Assembly: GCA_905235115.1 (NCBI GenBank)
Contig: CAJOKT010000018.1
Span: 1 to 39,454, forward strand
Source of the DNA: an uncultured Peptostreptococcaceae bacterium
Lineage (GTDB): Bacteria > Bacillota > Clostridia > Peptostreptococcales > Anaerovoracaceae
Direction of reading: 5' to 3'
Length of the DNA stretch: 39,454 nt
Made by a program: the position numbers and the translations under genes. This document shows, piece after piece, positions 1-10,500 of this stretch. Each line of letters begins with the position of its first letter. The first letter of the stretch is position 1. The notes beneath the pieces were generated by a model that saw nothing but the letters and a program-made list of their open reading frames with translations, had not been told where the DNA came from and did no database searches.

Positions 1-3000
1 GTCTCTGCTCAGTTCTTCATTGCAGACTGTGCAGTAAACTACGTCATCGTAGGAACCTGCCTCTGTGCAGGTGGCTCCTTCCACATTTTCTTTGACTGCT
101 TCACCCGGGGTGTGGCCGGTTGCGGGTATCTCAACGTACGTCGTGTAGTCGCAGCGTGAGCACGTGTCGTATGCTTCCCAACCTGCTTCTGTGCAGGTCG
201 CTGCCTTGGCATCGTGGTGGATCAGATCATGTCCGAGAGCGGCTATCTCTTCATATGTCGTGTAGTCGCAGCGCGAGCACGTGTCGTATGCTTCCCAGCC
301 TGCTTCTGTGCAGGTGGCCGTCTGAGCATCGTGATGTATCAGATCATGTCCGAGTGCCGGAATCACAACCGTCTCGGTCTTTGTTTCGAACAAAACATTC
401 GAGAAGGCTGCTGTATATACCGTCTGGCCGTCCGCCTCACAGGTGGCAGGCGTGGTCACGGTGGTGGTCTGCACAGTCTCCGTGATCACATGAGTCCCAT
501 CGTTTGCGCAAACTGCCGTGGCCGTAACGCTGGACTTATCCTCAGACCAGGTATATGTGGGGACTCCATAGTTGTGGCTGATCGCCGGGATAACTACGGT
601 CCTTGTCTGTGTCACAAATCTGCTGTCGCTGAATGTCGCCGTATATACGGTCGATCCATCTGTTTCGCAGGTTGCAGGTGTAGTGTTGCCTGTTGCAGCC
701 GCAGTCTCCGTGATCACGTGGCTTGCATCATTGCTGCATACCATGGCTGCAGTACACTCGGTATTGTCTCCGGACCAAACGTATTGCGCCGCACCGTAGT
801 CATGGCCAAGCGCAGGAGTTTCCACGTCCTTGGTCTGAACGGTGAACAATGCATTCTCAAAGGTGGCAGTGTACCTTGTTACTCCCGTTCCCTCGCAGGT
901 CGCAGGTGTTGTAACTGCACTTGTTGTATTAACAGTTTCAGTTATTACATGGCCGGAGTCGTGAGCACAGACCGCCCTTGCGGTAACCTTGGAATTGTCC
1001 GCAGTCCACTCGTAGGGCAAAACATTATAGTCATGCCCCAGCGCAGGAAGCACTGTTTCTGCCTGTGTGACAGCTGTCGTACCTGCTGCATCGGAGAAGA
1101 TCTTGCCGCAAAGACTGCATGTCCAGTAAGCGATGTTGCCCTGCTCTGTGCAGGTTGCCGCGTTGGCCGGAGTGGCAGTCAGATTGTGGCTGAGTTTGGG
1201 GATCGCAACCGTCTTTGTCTGGGTTTCGAACAACTCATCCGTGAATGTTGCAGTATATGTTCTGACTCCCTCTGCGTCACAGGTTGCAGGTGTTGTGACT
1301 GTGCTTGTGACCGTGACTGTCTCAGTCTTGTTCTGGGCAGGATCCTCTACACATACAGCGTTGGCCGTACAGGAAGTATTGTCAGAAGACCATGTGTACG
1401 TTGGAGCTTCATAGGTGTATGTGGTCTCTGTCCATTGAGCATAGAGAGTGGTATCTGCCGCCGCAGTGAATTCTGCTCCATCCCCATATGACGTCCCTGT
1501 CCCGTCCGCATTCGTGTTCCATCCGGCGAATACGAAACCTTCTCTTGTAAATGTATTTAGCATCAGATTTCCGCCTTCCGGGCAGAAATTCTGAGTCACT
1601 GCACTTCCTTCTCCTCCGTTGGGATCAAAGGTGACGACGATGGGCGTGCCCTTCTCCCACTTGTCGTGGGTCGAACAGTAGAAATACTGGTCGTTGGACA
1701 CTGATCCTGCAGTTGCAGTATATGATCCATCTCCGTTGTGCAGCTGTGCAGATGTGATGGGAATGCTGACATATGTGATATCACTGCCGTTTTGCGTTGC
1801 CTGATATGTTGTCGTGCTCGTCCCGGCAGAAGTCTTGAAAAGGACCTTTCCTGTTTTTTCTGAAGAAGTTATATCCGCGCCGCCTGTTGTGGTATACAGT
1901 GGGCCATTCAGTTCAATCGTGCCGTTAACATCTACAATTGCGTCAGCCAAAGGTGCCCTGGCACCCCTGTTGGCTGCGGTATAGGATAATGTCCTGTACT
2001 TGCCGCCGAACGCAAAGTTCCCAAGATTCCACTGGTCGAGGTCATACACATAGGCATTAATGCCGCTGCCAATGACCAGTTTTGCATTTTCTGCGATGGA
2101 GATCTTTACACCGGCTAACAGCGCAAGATCCTGATTGACGGTAGCTGTACCGGAATTGATCTCCATAGTAATGTTATTCACTATGGGCAATACGTAACTG
2201 GCTGAATTTATGGTTTTATATACTTTAAGGGTTATGCTGGATATCTGGAATGTACCTGATACCTGATACAGCATTCTGTCCTGAGCTGATAAGTAAGTTC
2301 TTGTCAAATTTCCCGACGACAGGTTAAACAAGAATCCTGAACCGGATCCAATGAAGTTTACCGCTCCTGTTTCGGTAAGGCCTACAAAGGACATATACAC
2401 TCCGCTATATACATAGTCCGAGGCTCCGCTTTCGATCACCAGCGGCACCTCTACGTTCTGAACAAAATATTGAGTGAATGGGAATACCTTCTGACTGTTA
2501 TCCAACATGTTGCTGGTTGCAGTTCCGCCGCGGAAATCCCTGATCTGGAAACACTCCCTGACAATGGCTCCTGACATAGCGTGTACTTTTCCGCTGTTAA
2601 TGTCACTGACCTTGTTGGTTCCGGAAATATATCCCCAGCAGTCTAATTCTCCTCCTGACTGAATATTGATCTCACTTCCGTTTTCCATAAGGATCTTTCC
2701 GTGGGGTCCGGAAGGCGTACCATTATATCCGTTATCCTGCGCATATGCGGAAAATTGTCCGCCAACGCTCAGATATGAACCACTGCGGAGATTCAGGATA
2801 GCTCCTGACGCCATGGTCAAAGTTCTGTAAGTTGTCGGAGTCGTATAACTGTTGCCGCCGGCATATACGCCATGATTCGTTCCGGTATACACAGTCTTGT
2901 TTGCATCAAATGGAATCAGAACAGTGTACCCGCTGGGGACGTTATATGTACCGGCAAACAAGGTGCCGTCTTCGAGCAGAACGATAGTCTTCGTGCCGCT

Positions 3001-3810
3001 CTGTACCGCATATGTGATTGCCTCATTGAGGTCGTCAAATTCTTCTGTTCCAACTCCCCAAAGCGGCGAAAGCGCTGAATTAAAGACAGGGTAAACTGAG
3101 CAGTCTGACGCAAAAAATGCATTGAATGGATTGGCAGTGCTGATCTTGTTTCCATTCTGGTCATACCAGCCCTTAAGTTTATATCCGCTTGCAGGTGCAG
3201 CAACTAAAGTAAACCCCTCCGTGGAACTCTTCGTTTCCGTCATTCCTTCACTGAAAGCAGTACCGTCAACAGTATATGTTCCTCCATCAGAAGGCTGCGG
3301 CGGTAAAAAGTTCACTGTCACGTTCGCGTCAACTATCAATTGAATGTTGGAAATGCTGACAGAAGACGTCACCTCCCCGGCATTCCCCGAGTATATGATG
3401 ATAGTCACCGACTCATTGTTATTCAGTGTTTTTACAAAGCTGCCGGCTGTCGTGACCTTAGTGCCTCCGATCGTGACTGACCCGCCTGCGGCCAGACTGA
3501 TCTTGCTGTAGTCAAATGAAATCTGAGCAGCCTGTCCCTTGGTATTTGTCAGTGTAAGCGTAGCCGTCTGCGATTTGGCCTCCGTACTGCTGCAGCCTGA
3601 TGTAGCTGCGGTTCCGGTCGCTGATCCATCTACTGCATTGGAACTGGTCGCCGTCCAGGTCCCAACATCATAGCTGGCGGTCAGCCCGCTCACACTGAGT
3701 CCACTGACAGACGCCGCATAGACCCCGGCGTCCTGAACAGGCAGTGTCACCAGGACCATAAGCATGATCATGAACAGGATGAGTGTTCTTCTCAATATTC
3801 TCCTAACCAC
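1..3810 (-). CDS. Large secreted repeat surface protein, 3' end outside window (1270 codons seen)
   Basis: The frame is open without a stop from a GTG at 3810 to base 1. The GTG has a good RBS (GGGAGGA at 3818-3824, seven bases upstream) inside the end of the preceding gene, whose stop is two bases away; this suggests translational coupling. The N-terminus is a signal peptide: basic RRILRR, a hydrophobic stretch, then a cleavage site near VYAA. There is no lipobox cysteine. Residues ~40-700 are a beta-rich adhesin-like region that includes a GWYD-type repeat near 200. Residues ~724-792 form an InlB B-repeat/Flg_new-type module (TFDPNGG ... FAGWN ... LYAQW). After that come Cys-containing repeats of the type TYTWSxDNxxCTA...C...H, and CxxC units (CSLCGKIFSDAAG), like those of the 3793-residue neighbour. 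The end, and any anchor, lies beyond the window. Function is probably cell-surface adhesion or structure, which is inferred only. Confidence 0.85.
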   Translation of the reverse strand, partial: MVRRILRRTLILFMIMLMVLVTLPVQDAGVYAASVSGLSVSGLTASYDVGTWTATSSNAVDGSATGTAATSGCSSTEAKSQTATLTLTNTKGQAAQISFDYSKISLAAGGSVTIGGTKVTTAGSFVKTLNNNESVTIIIYSGNAGEVTSSVSISNIQLIVDANVTVNFLPPQPSDGGTYTVDGTAFSEGMTETKSSTEGFTLVAAPASGYKLKGWYDQNGNKISTANPFNAFFASDCSVYPVFNSALSPLWGVGTEEFDDLNEAITYAVQSGTKTIVLLEDGTLFAGTYNVPSGYTVLIPFDANKTVYTGTNHGVYAGGNSYTTPTTYRTLTMASGAILNLRSGSYLSVGGQFSAYAQDNGYNGTPSGPHGKILMENGSEINIQSGGELDCWGYISGTNKVSDINSGKVHAMSGAIVRECFQIRDFRGGTATSNMLDNSQKVFPFTQYFVQNVEVPLVIESGASDYVYSGVYMSFVGLTETGAVNFIGSGSGFLFNLSSGNLTRTYLSAQDRMLYQVSGTFQISSITLKVYKTINSASYVLPIVNNITMEINSGTATVNQDLALLAGVKISIAENAKLVIGSGINAYVYDLDQWNLGNFAFGGKYRTLSYTAANRGARAPLADAIVDVNGTIELNGPLYTTTGGADITSSEKTGKVLFKTSAGTSTTTYQATQNGSDITYVSIPITSAQLHNGDGSYTATAGSVSNDQYFYCSTHDKWEKGTPIVVTFDPNGGEGSAVTQNFCPEGGNLMLNTFTREGFVFAGWNTNADGTGTSYGDGAEFTAAADTTLYAQWTETTYTYEAPTYTWSSDNTSCTANAVCVEDPAQNKTETVTVTSTVTTPATCDAEGVRTYTATFTDELFETQTKTVAIPKLSHNLTATPANAATCTEQGNIAYWTCSLCGKIFSDAAGTTAVTQAETVLPALGHDYNVLPYEWTADNSKVTARAVCAHDSGHVITETVNTTSAVTTPATCEGTGVTRYTATFENALFTVQTKDVETPALGHDYGAAQYVWSGDNTECTAAMVCSNDASHVITETAAATGNTTPATCETDGSTVYTATFSDSRFVTQTRTVVIPAISHNYGVPTYTWSEDKSSVTATAVCANDGTHVITETVQTTTVTTPATCEADGQTVYTAAFSNVLFETKTETVVIPALGHDLIHHDAQTATCTEAGWEAYDTCSRCDYTTYEEIAALGHDLIHHDAKAATCTEAGWEAYDTCSRCDYTTYVEIPATGHTPGEAVKENVEGATCTEAGSYDDVVYCTVCNEELSRD
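124..357 (-). repeat. Two tandem 117-bp near-identical copies inside the surface gene
   Basis: Bases 124-240 and 241-357 align without gaps at a 117-bp offset (39 codons) and are nearly identical. Each encodes a unit containing AGWEAYDTCSRCDYTTY followed by a GHDLIHHDA-like motif. The similarity extends to synonymous sites, so the duplication is recent or is being homogenised. The unit has C-x10-C-x2-C spacing. Confidence 0.85.
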
Positions 3811-3812
3811 TG

Positions 3813-4517
3813 CTATTTCCTCCCATTTTTCTTGGACTTCGATCCAAGTTTTTTGCTGTAGTTTCTTTTCATTTCCAACAATATGCTTAATCCTATGACG
3901 AAGGACATGAACGACCAGAAGTGCGCAAGGTGCAGATATGATGCGCCGCCCGCATCCCGGAACCCTTCCTCAAAGAATCTGAATGCTCCGTAAGAAGTCA
4001 TCAGTATGGGAAAGAGCGATCCCTTGATGAAGGTATCGCTCTTTTCTTTCCGCAAAAAATACAGAAACAGGAGCACGTAAAACACAAGCTCCAGTTCTCT
4101 TGTGGGCCATCTCATCTCTGTCCCCGGGATCAGCGCCCCCTGGCAGCATCCTGCCACCAGACAGCTCGCTCTCTGCAGGAAGAGGGACGGGACAGCATAG
4201 ATCGCCAAAAGGTCGGTCAAACCGGCTCTTTTGGCCCCTTTAGAGGCAATTAAATATGGTATCGGGGCCAGGAAATACATTCCATAGGTCGATACCCCGC
4301 CCCAACTGAAAGCCTCTCCCGACAGTACCCGCTCGATGCTGCAAAAAATCGTAGCAGCGAACACGCACACCGCCGAGTAAGAGACGCAGAGAAGCAGCAC
4401 CTGCCAGACATGCTCAAAGCCGACCCGGTCACGTCTTTTCCACACTAAAGGAAAACCGACGATCAGACCGGCTGCCACTGCCAATGTTTTGCAATTGTCA
4501 GCTAAAAACTCTGACAT
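3813..4517 (-). CDS. Lgt-like membrane protein (divergent prolipoprotein diacylglyceryl transferase family)
   Basis: A 234-residue polytopic membrane protein with about six or seven hydrophobic segments. Residues that resemble the Lgt (PF01790) pattern are a GG motif in FSWGGVSTYGMYF (70-82), RASCLVAGCCQG (116-127) where Lgt has its RxGNFxN signature, RWPTRELE (136-143), and YGAFRFFEEGFRD (176-188), equivalent to the terminal Arg-containing motif. True Lgt moves diacylglycerol from phosphatidylglycerol to lipobox cysteines. This copy lacks the canonical GNFxNxE, so it is a paralogue with an uncertain substrate. It lies between two giant surface genes and ends two bases before the next start, so a role in modifying or handling surface components is plausible inference. 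The C-terminal tail is Lys-rich (KKLGSKSKKNGRK) and probably cytoplasmic. Confidence 0.7.
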   Translation of the reverse strand: MSEFLADNCKTLAVAAGLIVGFPLVWKRRDRVGFEHVWQVLLLCVSYSAVCVFAATIFCSIERVLSGEAFSWGGVSTYGMYFLAPIPYLIASKGAKRAGLTDLLAIYAVPSLFLQRASCLVAGCCQGALIPGTEMRWPTRELELVFYVLLFLYFLRKEKSDTFIKGSLFPILMTSYGAFRFFEEGFRDAGGASYLHLAHFWSFMSFVIGLSILLEMKRNYSKKLGSKSKKNGRK

Positions 4518-4542
4518 TTCAGATGCCGCTCCAAGGCCCGTC

Positions 4543-4568
4543 GGGAGCAGGCACGGATGCCTGCTCCC
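4543..4568 (-). other. Perfect 11-bp hairpin between giant surface gene and Lgt-like gene
   Basis: GGGAGCAGGCA (4543-4553), loop CGGA, TGCCTGCTCCC (4558-4568). No U-tract follows on either strand. It is therefore more likely an mRNA-stabilising, processing or partial-attenuation hairpin than a full intrinsic terminator. Confidence 0.6.
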
Positions 4569-4595
4569 TTGAGGGTTGATGATATTAGTGATAAT

Positions 4596-7500
4596 TTATT
4601 CGGGTCTGTAGACGATTACCTCGTCCTCCTCGCCCATGCTGAATGTCAGCCTGACCGTCGGGTCATTGATCATTACGTCGCTGGGTCCGCCCAGAACGAT
4701 TCCGGCGTAGATATGCTGCTCTGCAGCGTACTTGATGCCTTCGCCGCACATTGCTCCGCGGGTTCCGCTCAGTATGATGGGTGCATCCATCAGGTAAGCG
4801 ACAGGGCCTCCGCAAAGTCCGTCAGGATAGTTGTCTCCAACCGCAAGGACAGCCTGCGTCGCGCTCGGTACGAACTTCTTTGCAAGTGCTGTGGAGGTCT
4901 CGTATCTGTTCTTGCCACCCGTTCTGTCGACTACTGTGCCGTAATCCGCAAGTTCTGCTTCCATCTCAGCGCTGACGGCTCCTTCGCCTCCCACAAGGTG
5001 GAAGTTCCAGTTGCTGCCCGCATTCAGGAATGTCTTCTGATTCTCCGTAAGCTTGCCGCCCACGATGAGGATCGGCATATCGATGGCAGATGAGCTCAAA
5101 GCGTCCGCGAACTGCATGCCTGTGCAGATGAACAAGTCTCCGCTCTTGACTTCAAGTTCTCTCAGGATGGACAGGTTGGTCTCAAATCTGTCTGTTCCGT
5201 CAAGTCTGGTAAAGTCATATGTCATGAGATCTGATACCCATGCATCTTCCACTGCTCCCTGTCCTCCAAGAACGTATACTTTGCCGTTGGGATCCAGGTT
5301 TGCCTTGACGTAGGCTGTGACTTCAGCTGCGCTGGACTTATCGATCATGATGAGCGGTGCATGCCTGCGGATAGCCAGGTCTGCTCCCGTAAGAGCATCC
5401 GGGAAGTTTGCTCCGGTGGCAATTACTACTGCCTGGAACTTGTCAAGCTTTTCGATCTCCTTGTAGTAATCCGCCACCTTCAGTGCTGTCTTGTAACGGT
5501 TCTTGCCGTAGATCCTCAGCACTCCGTCCACCACGGCCTCGTCTGTGAATTCTTCACCTTCGAAGGTCACTGTTGCGGTGTATGTGGTCTCATTTCCTAC
5601 TGTTTCGGATGTTACCTCACAATCTAATGTCATCTTGTGGGTCTCATCCCTCTTGCATGTGAATGTTGCTGTGCATGTCGTGTGATCGTCTGACCATGTG
5701 AATACGATGTTTTCGGTATCCCAGTCGTGTCCGAGAGCTGCGATCACAGCCGTGGTGGTCTGTGTCTCAAAACACTCGTTTTCGAAGGTCGCCGTGTAGG
5801 TCCTCAGTCCGTCCTCTTCGCAGGTGGCGGGAGTGGTATCCTCGCTGGTGATCTTGCCGTTCTCAGTCAGGATGTGTGTTGCATCGTTCTTGCAGACTGC
5901 TGTTGCAGTGCATGTGGTCTTGTCAGCAGACCATTCGTATGTGGCTTCGCCCCAATCGTGTCCGGTCGCGGGGATCTCCACAGTCTTTGTCTGAGTCTCG
6001 AACTGCTCGTTCTCGAACACTGCCGTGTAGACGGTCGCTCCTGCTGTCTCGCATGCAGGATCTGTGACAGCGCTTGTAACCGTGGCTGTCTCGATTATGA
6101 TGTGGCCGGGGTTATTGGAGCAGATAACCACTGCAACTACCTTATCCAGGTTCTCGGACCATGTGTAGACTGGTGTTCCCCAATCGTGGCCTGTTGCCGG
6201 AATGGCCTCGGTCGCAGTCTGGGTCTCGAACAGTCCCTCGACTGCAGTGTTGGCAAATGTTGCGGTGTAGGTCTTCTCACCTGCTGTCTCGCAGGTGGCT
6301 GCCTTGGTCACTTCGCTGGTTATGGTGGCATTCTCTGTCAGAATGTGTGATTCGTCCCGCTTGCAGACCGATGTCGCAGTGCATGCGCTGTGGTCAGTTG
6401 CCCAGGCGTATGTGGGCTCGCCCCAGTCATGTCCGAGGGCCTCGACTGCTACTGTCTTTGTCTGGTCTTCGAACCTTGTGTTTCCGAAGTGTGCCGTATA
6501 GATCTTCTCTCCCGGTTCTGCGCAGGTGGCTTCCTTGCCTTCCACCCACTCCCAGGTGGTCTCTACCGTCTCGGTAACTGTCAGTGTCGGATCGTCCGTG
6601 CAGGGCAGTGTTGCCGTGACGGTTCCGTTATCCTCTGACCATGTGTAGGTCGGATCTCCCCACTCGTGTCCTGTTGCAGGAAGCACTACCTCGTGTGTCT
6701 GATCCTCGAAGGGTTCGTCGAAGTCTGCAGTGTACGTGGTCTTGCCGTTCTCTGTGGCTGTGGGATCAACGGTTACTGCCGTGGTCTCAACTGTCTTTGT
6801 CTCGACGTGGTTTGCGTCTCTCTCACAGACCCTTGTGGCCGTGCATGTCGAGAAGTCTTCTGACCATGTGTAGGTCGGCTCTCCCCAAAGATGTCCGAGA
6901 GCTTCTGTCTCAAGATCATCCTCTGTGATCTCTGTCTCTGCAGCTTCATCGCTGAACAGCTTGCCGCAGTTCTCGCACTCCCAGTATGCGATCATGCCTG
7001 TGTCTTCACAGGTTGCCGCTACTGCTTCATGTGCGGTCAGTTTGTGTCCGAAGGAGAATACCACTGTTGTGGCAGTATCGTCGATGGCTCCGCAGAACTC
7101 ACTGATTCCGGTGAATATCGCAGTCATCATGCCGTTTACGTCTGTGGCATCCTTCAGTCCCTGAAGGGCATCCTTCATCTCCTGAGTTGCCGCTACGTCT
7201 GCTGTGATGGACATGCAGTTCTGCTTCCAGGAAGCATAACTGTTACCCATGTTCAGGATGGTTCCCTCTGCAATGTAGACCTTCACTCCCTCGATGGTCT
7301 TGTCCGCTGTCTTGTAGACCACGGCATCTCTGATGCCTGCTTCAAGTGCCTCAAGATCGTTCAGGTTATCCACCGTTACATCCTTCTCTGCCAGGAGGAT
7401 CTTGTCCTCTATCTGGATGTATGATCCTGCTTTGATTATCGCGGAACTGTCCTCGTCAGCCTTTGTGCCGTAGTCGATGTTCTCATCGTTTACGATCTCG

Positions 7501-10500
7501 TGCCATACGCTCCTTGCGTTGTTCTCGCTGGCCGGGTCGGCTGTGATGACTCTTCCTTCATTGGTTATGGTGTATGTTACGGAGTGGCCGCCTTCGACCT
7601 TCCCGATAACTGTTGCTTCGTGGAGTCCTGCGAACAGCATCTCTACTACGTTCAGTGAGCTGTTGGAGGCTTCCATTCCCGTGTTGAGTGATCTCTCGTA
7701 GTGTCTTACGCCGTCAACGCCAAGGCTTGCCACGTTCTTCATCCAGAAGCCTACTGTGACGTTGTCCTTTGATACGTAGTCGCCGTTGATGGAGAGAACT
7801 CCCTGATAGTCCGGATAGACGATTCCTGTTACGGATCCCTCTGTTCCGTTCTGAGCAGTGGATGCGATCTCAAAGGCAAACTTGTAGTCTCTGGATTCGG
7901 TCTCAGTGGTCTTTGTCTGAGTCTCGAATGCCGGGTTGGTGAAGGTCGCCGTGTATGTGGTGGTGAAACCGTCATACGGGAAATCATCATAGACCGTGTT
8001 TGGCACAGATGTGACTGTCTGTGTCTCTATATGGCTTGCGTCACGCTTGCAGACTCTCTCCGCTGTGCATGTGGTGAAATCGGACGACCATGTGTAGGTC
8101 GGTGCATTCCAGTCATGTCCCGGAGATGCAACTGATTCAGTACTTGTCTGGGTCACAAAGGGCTCTTTTGTGAAAGTCGCAGTGTATGTCCTGATACCCT
8201 CGCCCTCGCATGTCGCAGCTGTGGTTATTGCTTCCGTGACTGTGGCGTTCTCAGCCTGTACATGGGTTGCATCGTTCCTGCATACAGCCTCTGCAATGCA
8301 CTTGTGGTCTTCAGTCCATGTGTATGTGGCTGTGCCCCAGTCATGGCCCGTAGCCTCGATGGGTTCTGTTGCAGTCTGAACGGTGAACGGTTCCTTGGTG
8401 AATACTGCCGTGAACGTGGTCACGCCTGCTTCATCGCATGTGGCCGCAGTGGTAACTTTGCTTGTGGGTACGGCGTAATCGACTGCGATGTGGGTCGGAT
8501 CGTTTTCGCAGATCGCGACTCCTACGACCTTATCCTTGTTCTCTGCCCATGTGTAGGTGATGCCCCACTTGTGACCGGTGGCATCAACTGCTGTAGCGGC
8601 CGCTTCGATCTGTGTCGTTCCTTCAGCATCACTGAAGAGCAGTCCGCATCTGGAGCACTCATAGTATTCGATGTTGCCCTCTGCTGTGCAGGTGGGATCT
8701 TTTGCGTCATGCTTAACGAGGTCGTGGCCGAGAGCCGGTACTTCGACTTCCCTGGTCTGGACTGTGAACAGTTCTGACGCAAAAGCACTGCTTACGAAGA
8801 TCTGTGTTCCGCCCTCTGTGCAGTTGGCTTCCTTGCCGTCCTTCCACGTCATCGTGGTGTTGACCGTCTCGACAACATTCTGGTCCGTATCTTCCCTGCA
8901 GACTGCAGTACCTGTTACTGTGCTGTTGTCGGCTGACCATTCATAAGTAGGTTCATCGTAGTGATATCCTGTTGCAGGAAGCACTACCTCGTGGATCTGA
9001 TCCTCGAAGGGTTCATCAAAATCTGCCGTATAGGTGGTCTTGCCATTCTCTGTGGCTGTCGGATCTACCGTCTCTGTTGTGGTCTCCACTGTCTTTGTCT
9101 CGATATGGCCGGCGTCTCTCTTGCAGACTCTTGTTGCCGTGCAGGTAGAGTAATCCTCTGCCCATATGTATGTGGGCTCACCCCAGTCATGTCCTATGGC
9201 CGGGATATCGACCTCCTTGGTCTGGGTCTCAAATAGTCCGGCGACCTCGGTGTTCCGTAACTCAGCAGTGTAGACCGTCTTGCCTGCCGTTTCGCAGGTG
9301 GCTTCTGTCTCTTCCGGTGTGGTGTTCACCGTCTCTGTGATGACATGTGTACTGTCGTTCTTGCAGATGGCTGTTGCTGTTACTGTACTGTTGTCTTCAG
9401 CCCAGACGTATTCCTGAACGACCCAGTCATGTCCCTCTGAAGGATCAATGATGTCTGTGATCTCAGTCTCGCCTGCTGCATCTGAGAACAGCTTGCCGCA
9501 GTTCTCGCATACGTAGTACTCGATGTTGCCATCTTCGGTGCAGGTATGTGCAGCAGCATCCACCTTTGTCAGGTCATGTCCGAAGGAGAATACTACCGTG
9601 GTAGTAGTGTCATCGATGGCTCCGCAGAATTCAGAGATACCTGCAAATACCGCCTTAAGCATTCCGTTGGTATCGGTGGAGTTCTTCAGGGCCTGAAGGG
9701 CATCCTTCATCTCCTGGGTAGCAGCGACGTCTGCTGTGACGGACATGCAGTTCTGCTTCCAGGAAGCGTAGCTTGTTCCCATGTCAATTCTGGTTCCCTG
9801 AGCTACGTAGATCTTGACTCCTTCGATGGATTTGTCTGCTGTCTTGTAGACTACGGCATCTCTGACAGCGGCATTGAGTTCATCCAGCTTGTCCAGATCG
9901 TCAACTGTAACGTCCTTCTCTGCCAGAAGGATCATGTCTTCGATCTGAATGTATGAACCAGCTTTGATCAGTGCGGAGCTGTCATCGCTCGTATCTGTTC
10001 CGTAGTCGATATTGTCTGTGTTTACGATCTCGTGCCATACGCTTCTCGCGTTGTTCTCGCTGGCAGGTGTGGCAGTGATCTTTTTGCCTTCATTTACTAC
10101 CGTGTATGTTACGGAGTGTTTGCCTTCTACCTTGGCGATAACTGTCGCCTCGTGAAGTTCACTGAACAAAGCTTCAACCATTGACAGCGGATAATCGTTG
10201 GCTGCCATGCCTGTTGTCAGTGATCTCACATAGCTTCTCTCTCCGTCTACGCCCAGGCTTTCCACATTCTTCATCCAGAAGCCTACTGTGACGTTGCCGG
10301 AGTTGACCTTTTCTCCGTTGATGGAGAGCACTCCCTGGTAGTTCGGGTAGACGATTCCTGTTACGGAGCCTACCGTATTATCGCTAGCGCCGGATGACAC
10401 GGAGACCGCGAACTTGTAGTCGTGAGAAGCAGTCGGGATCGGACCTGAGGTCTGGTCCGCAAAATCAGGATTGCTGAATTCTGCGGTGTAAGTCGTGGTG

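Noticed and set aside
214-1491. 425-residue plus-strand open frame
   Set aside because: It is antisense to the in-frame repeat protein 1-3810, Cys/Arg-rich without domains, and repeats because the real gene repeats.
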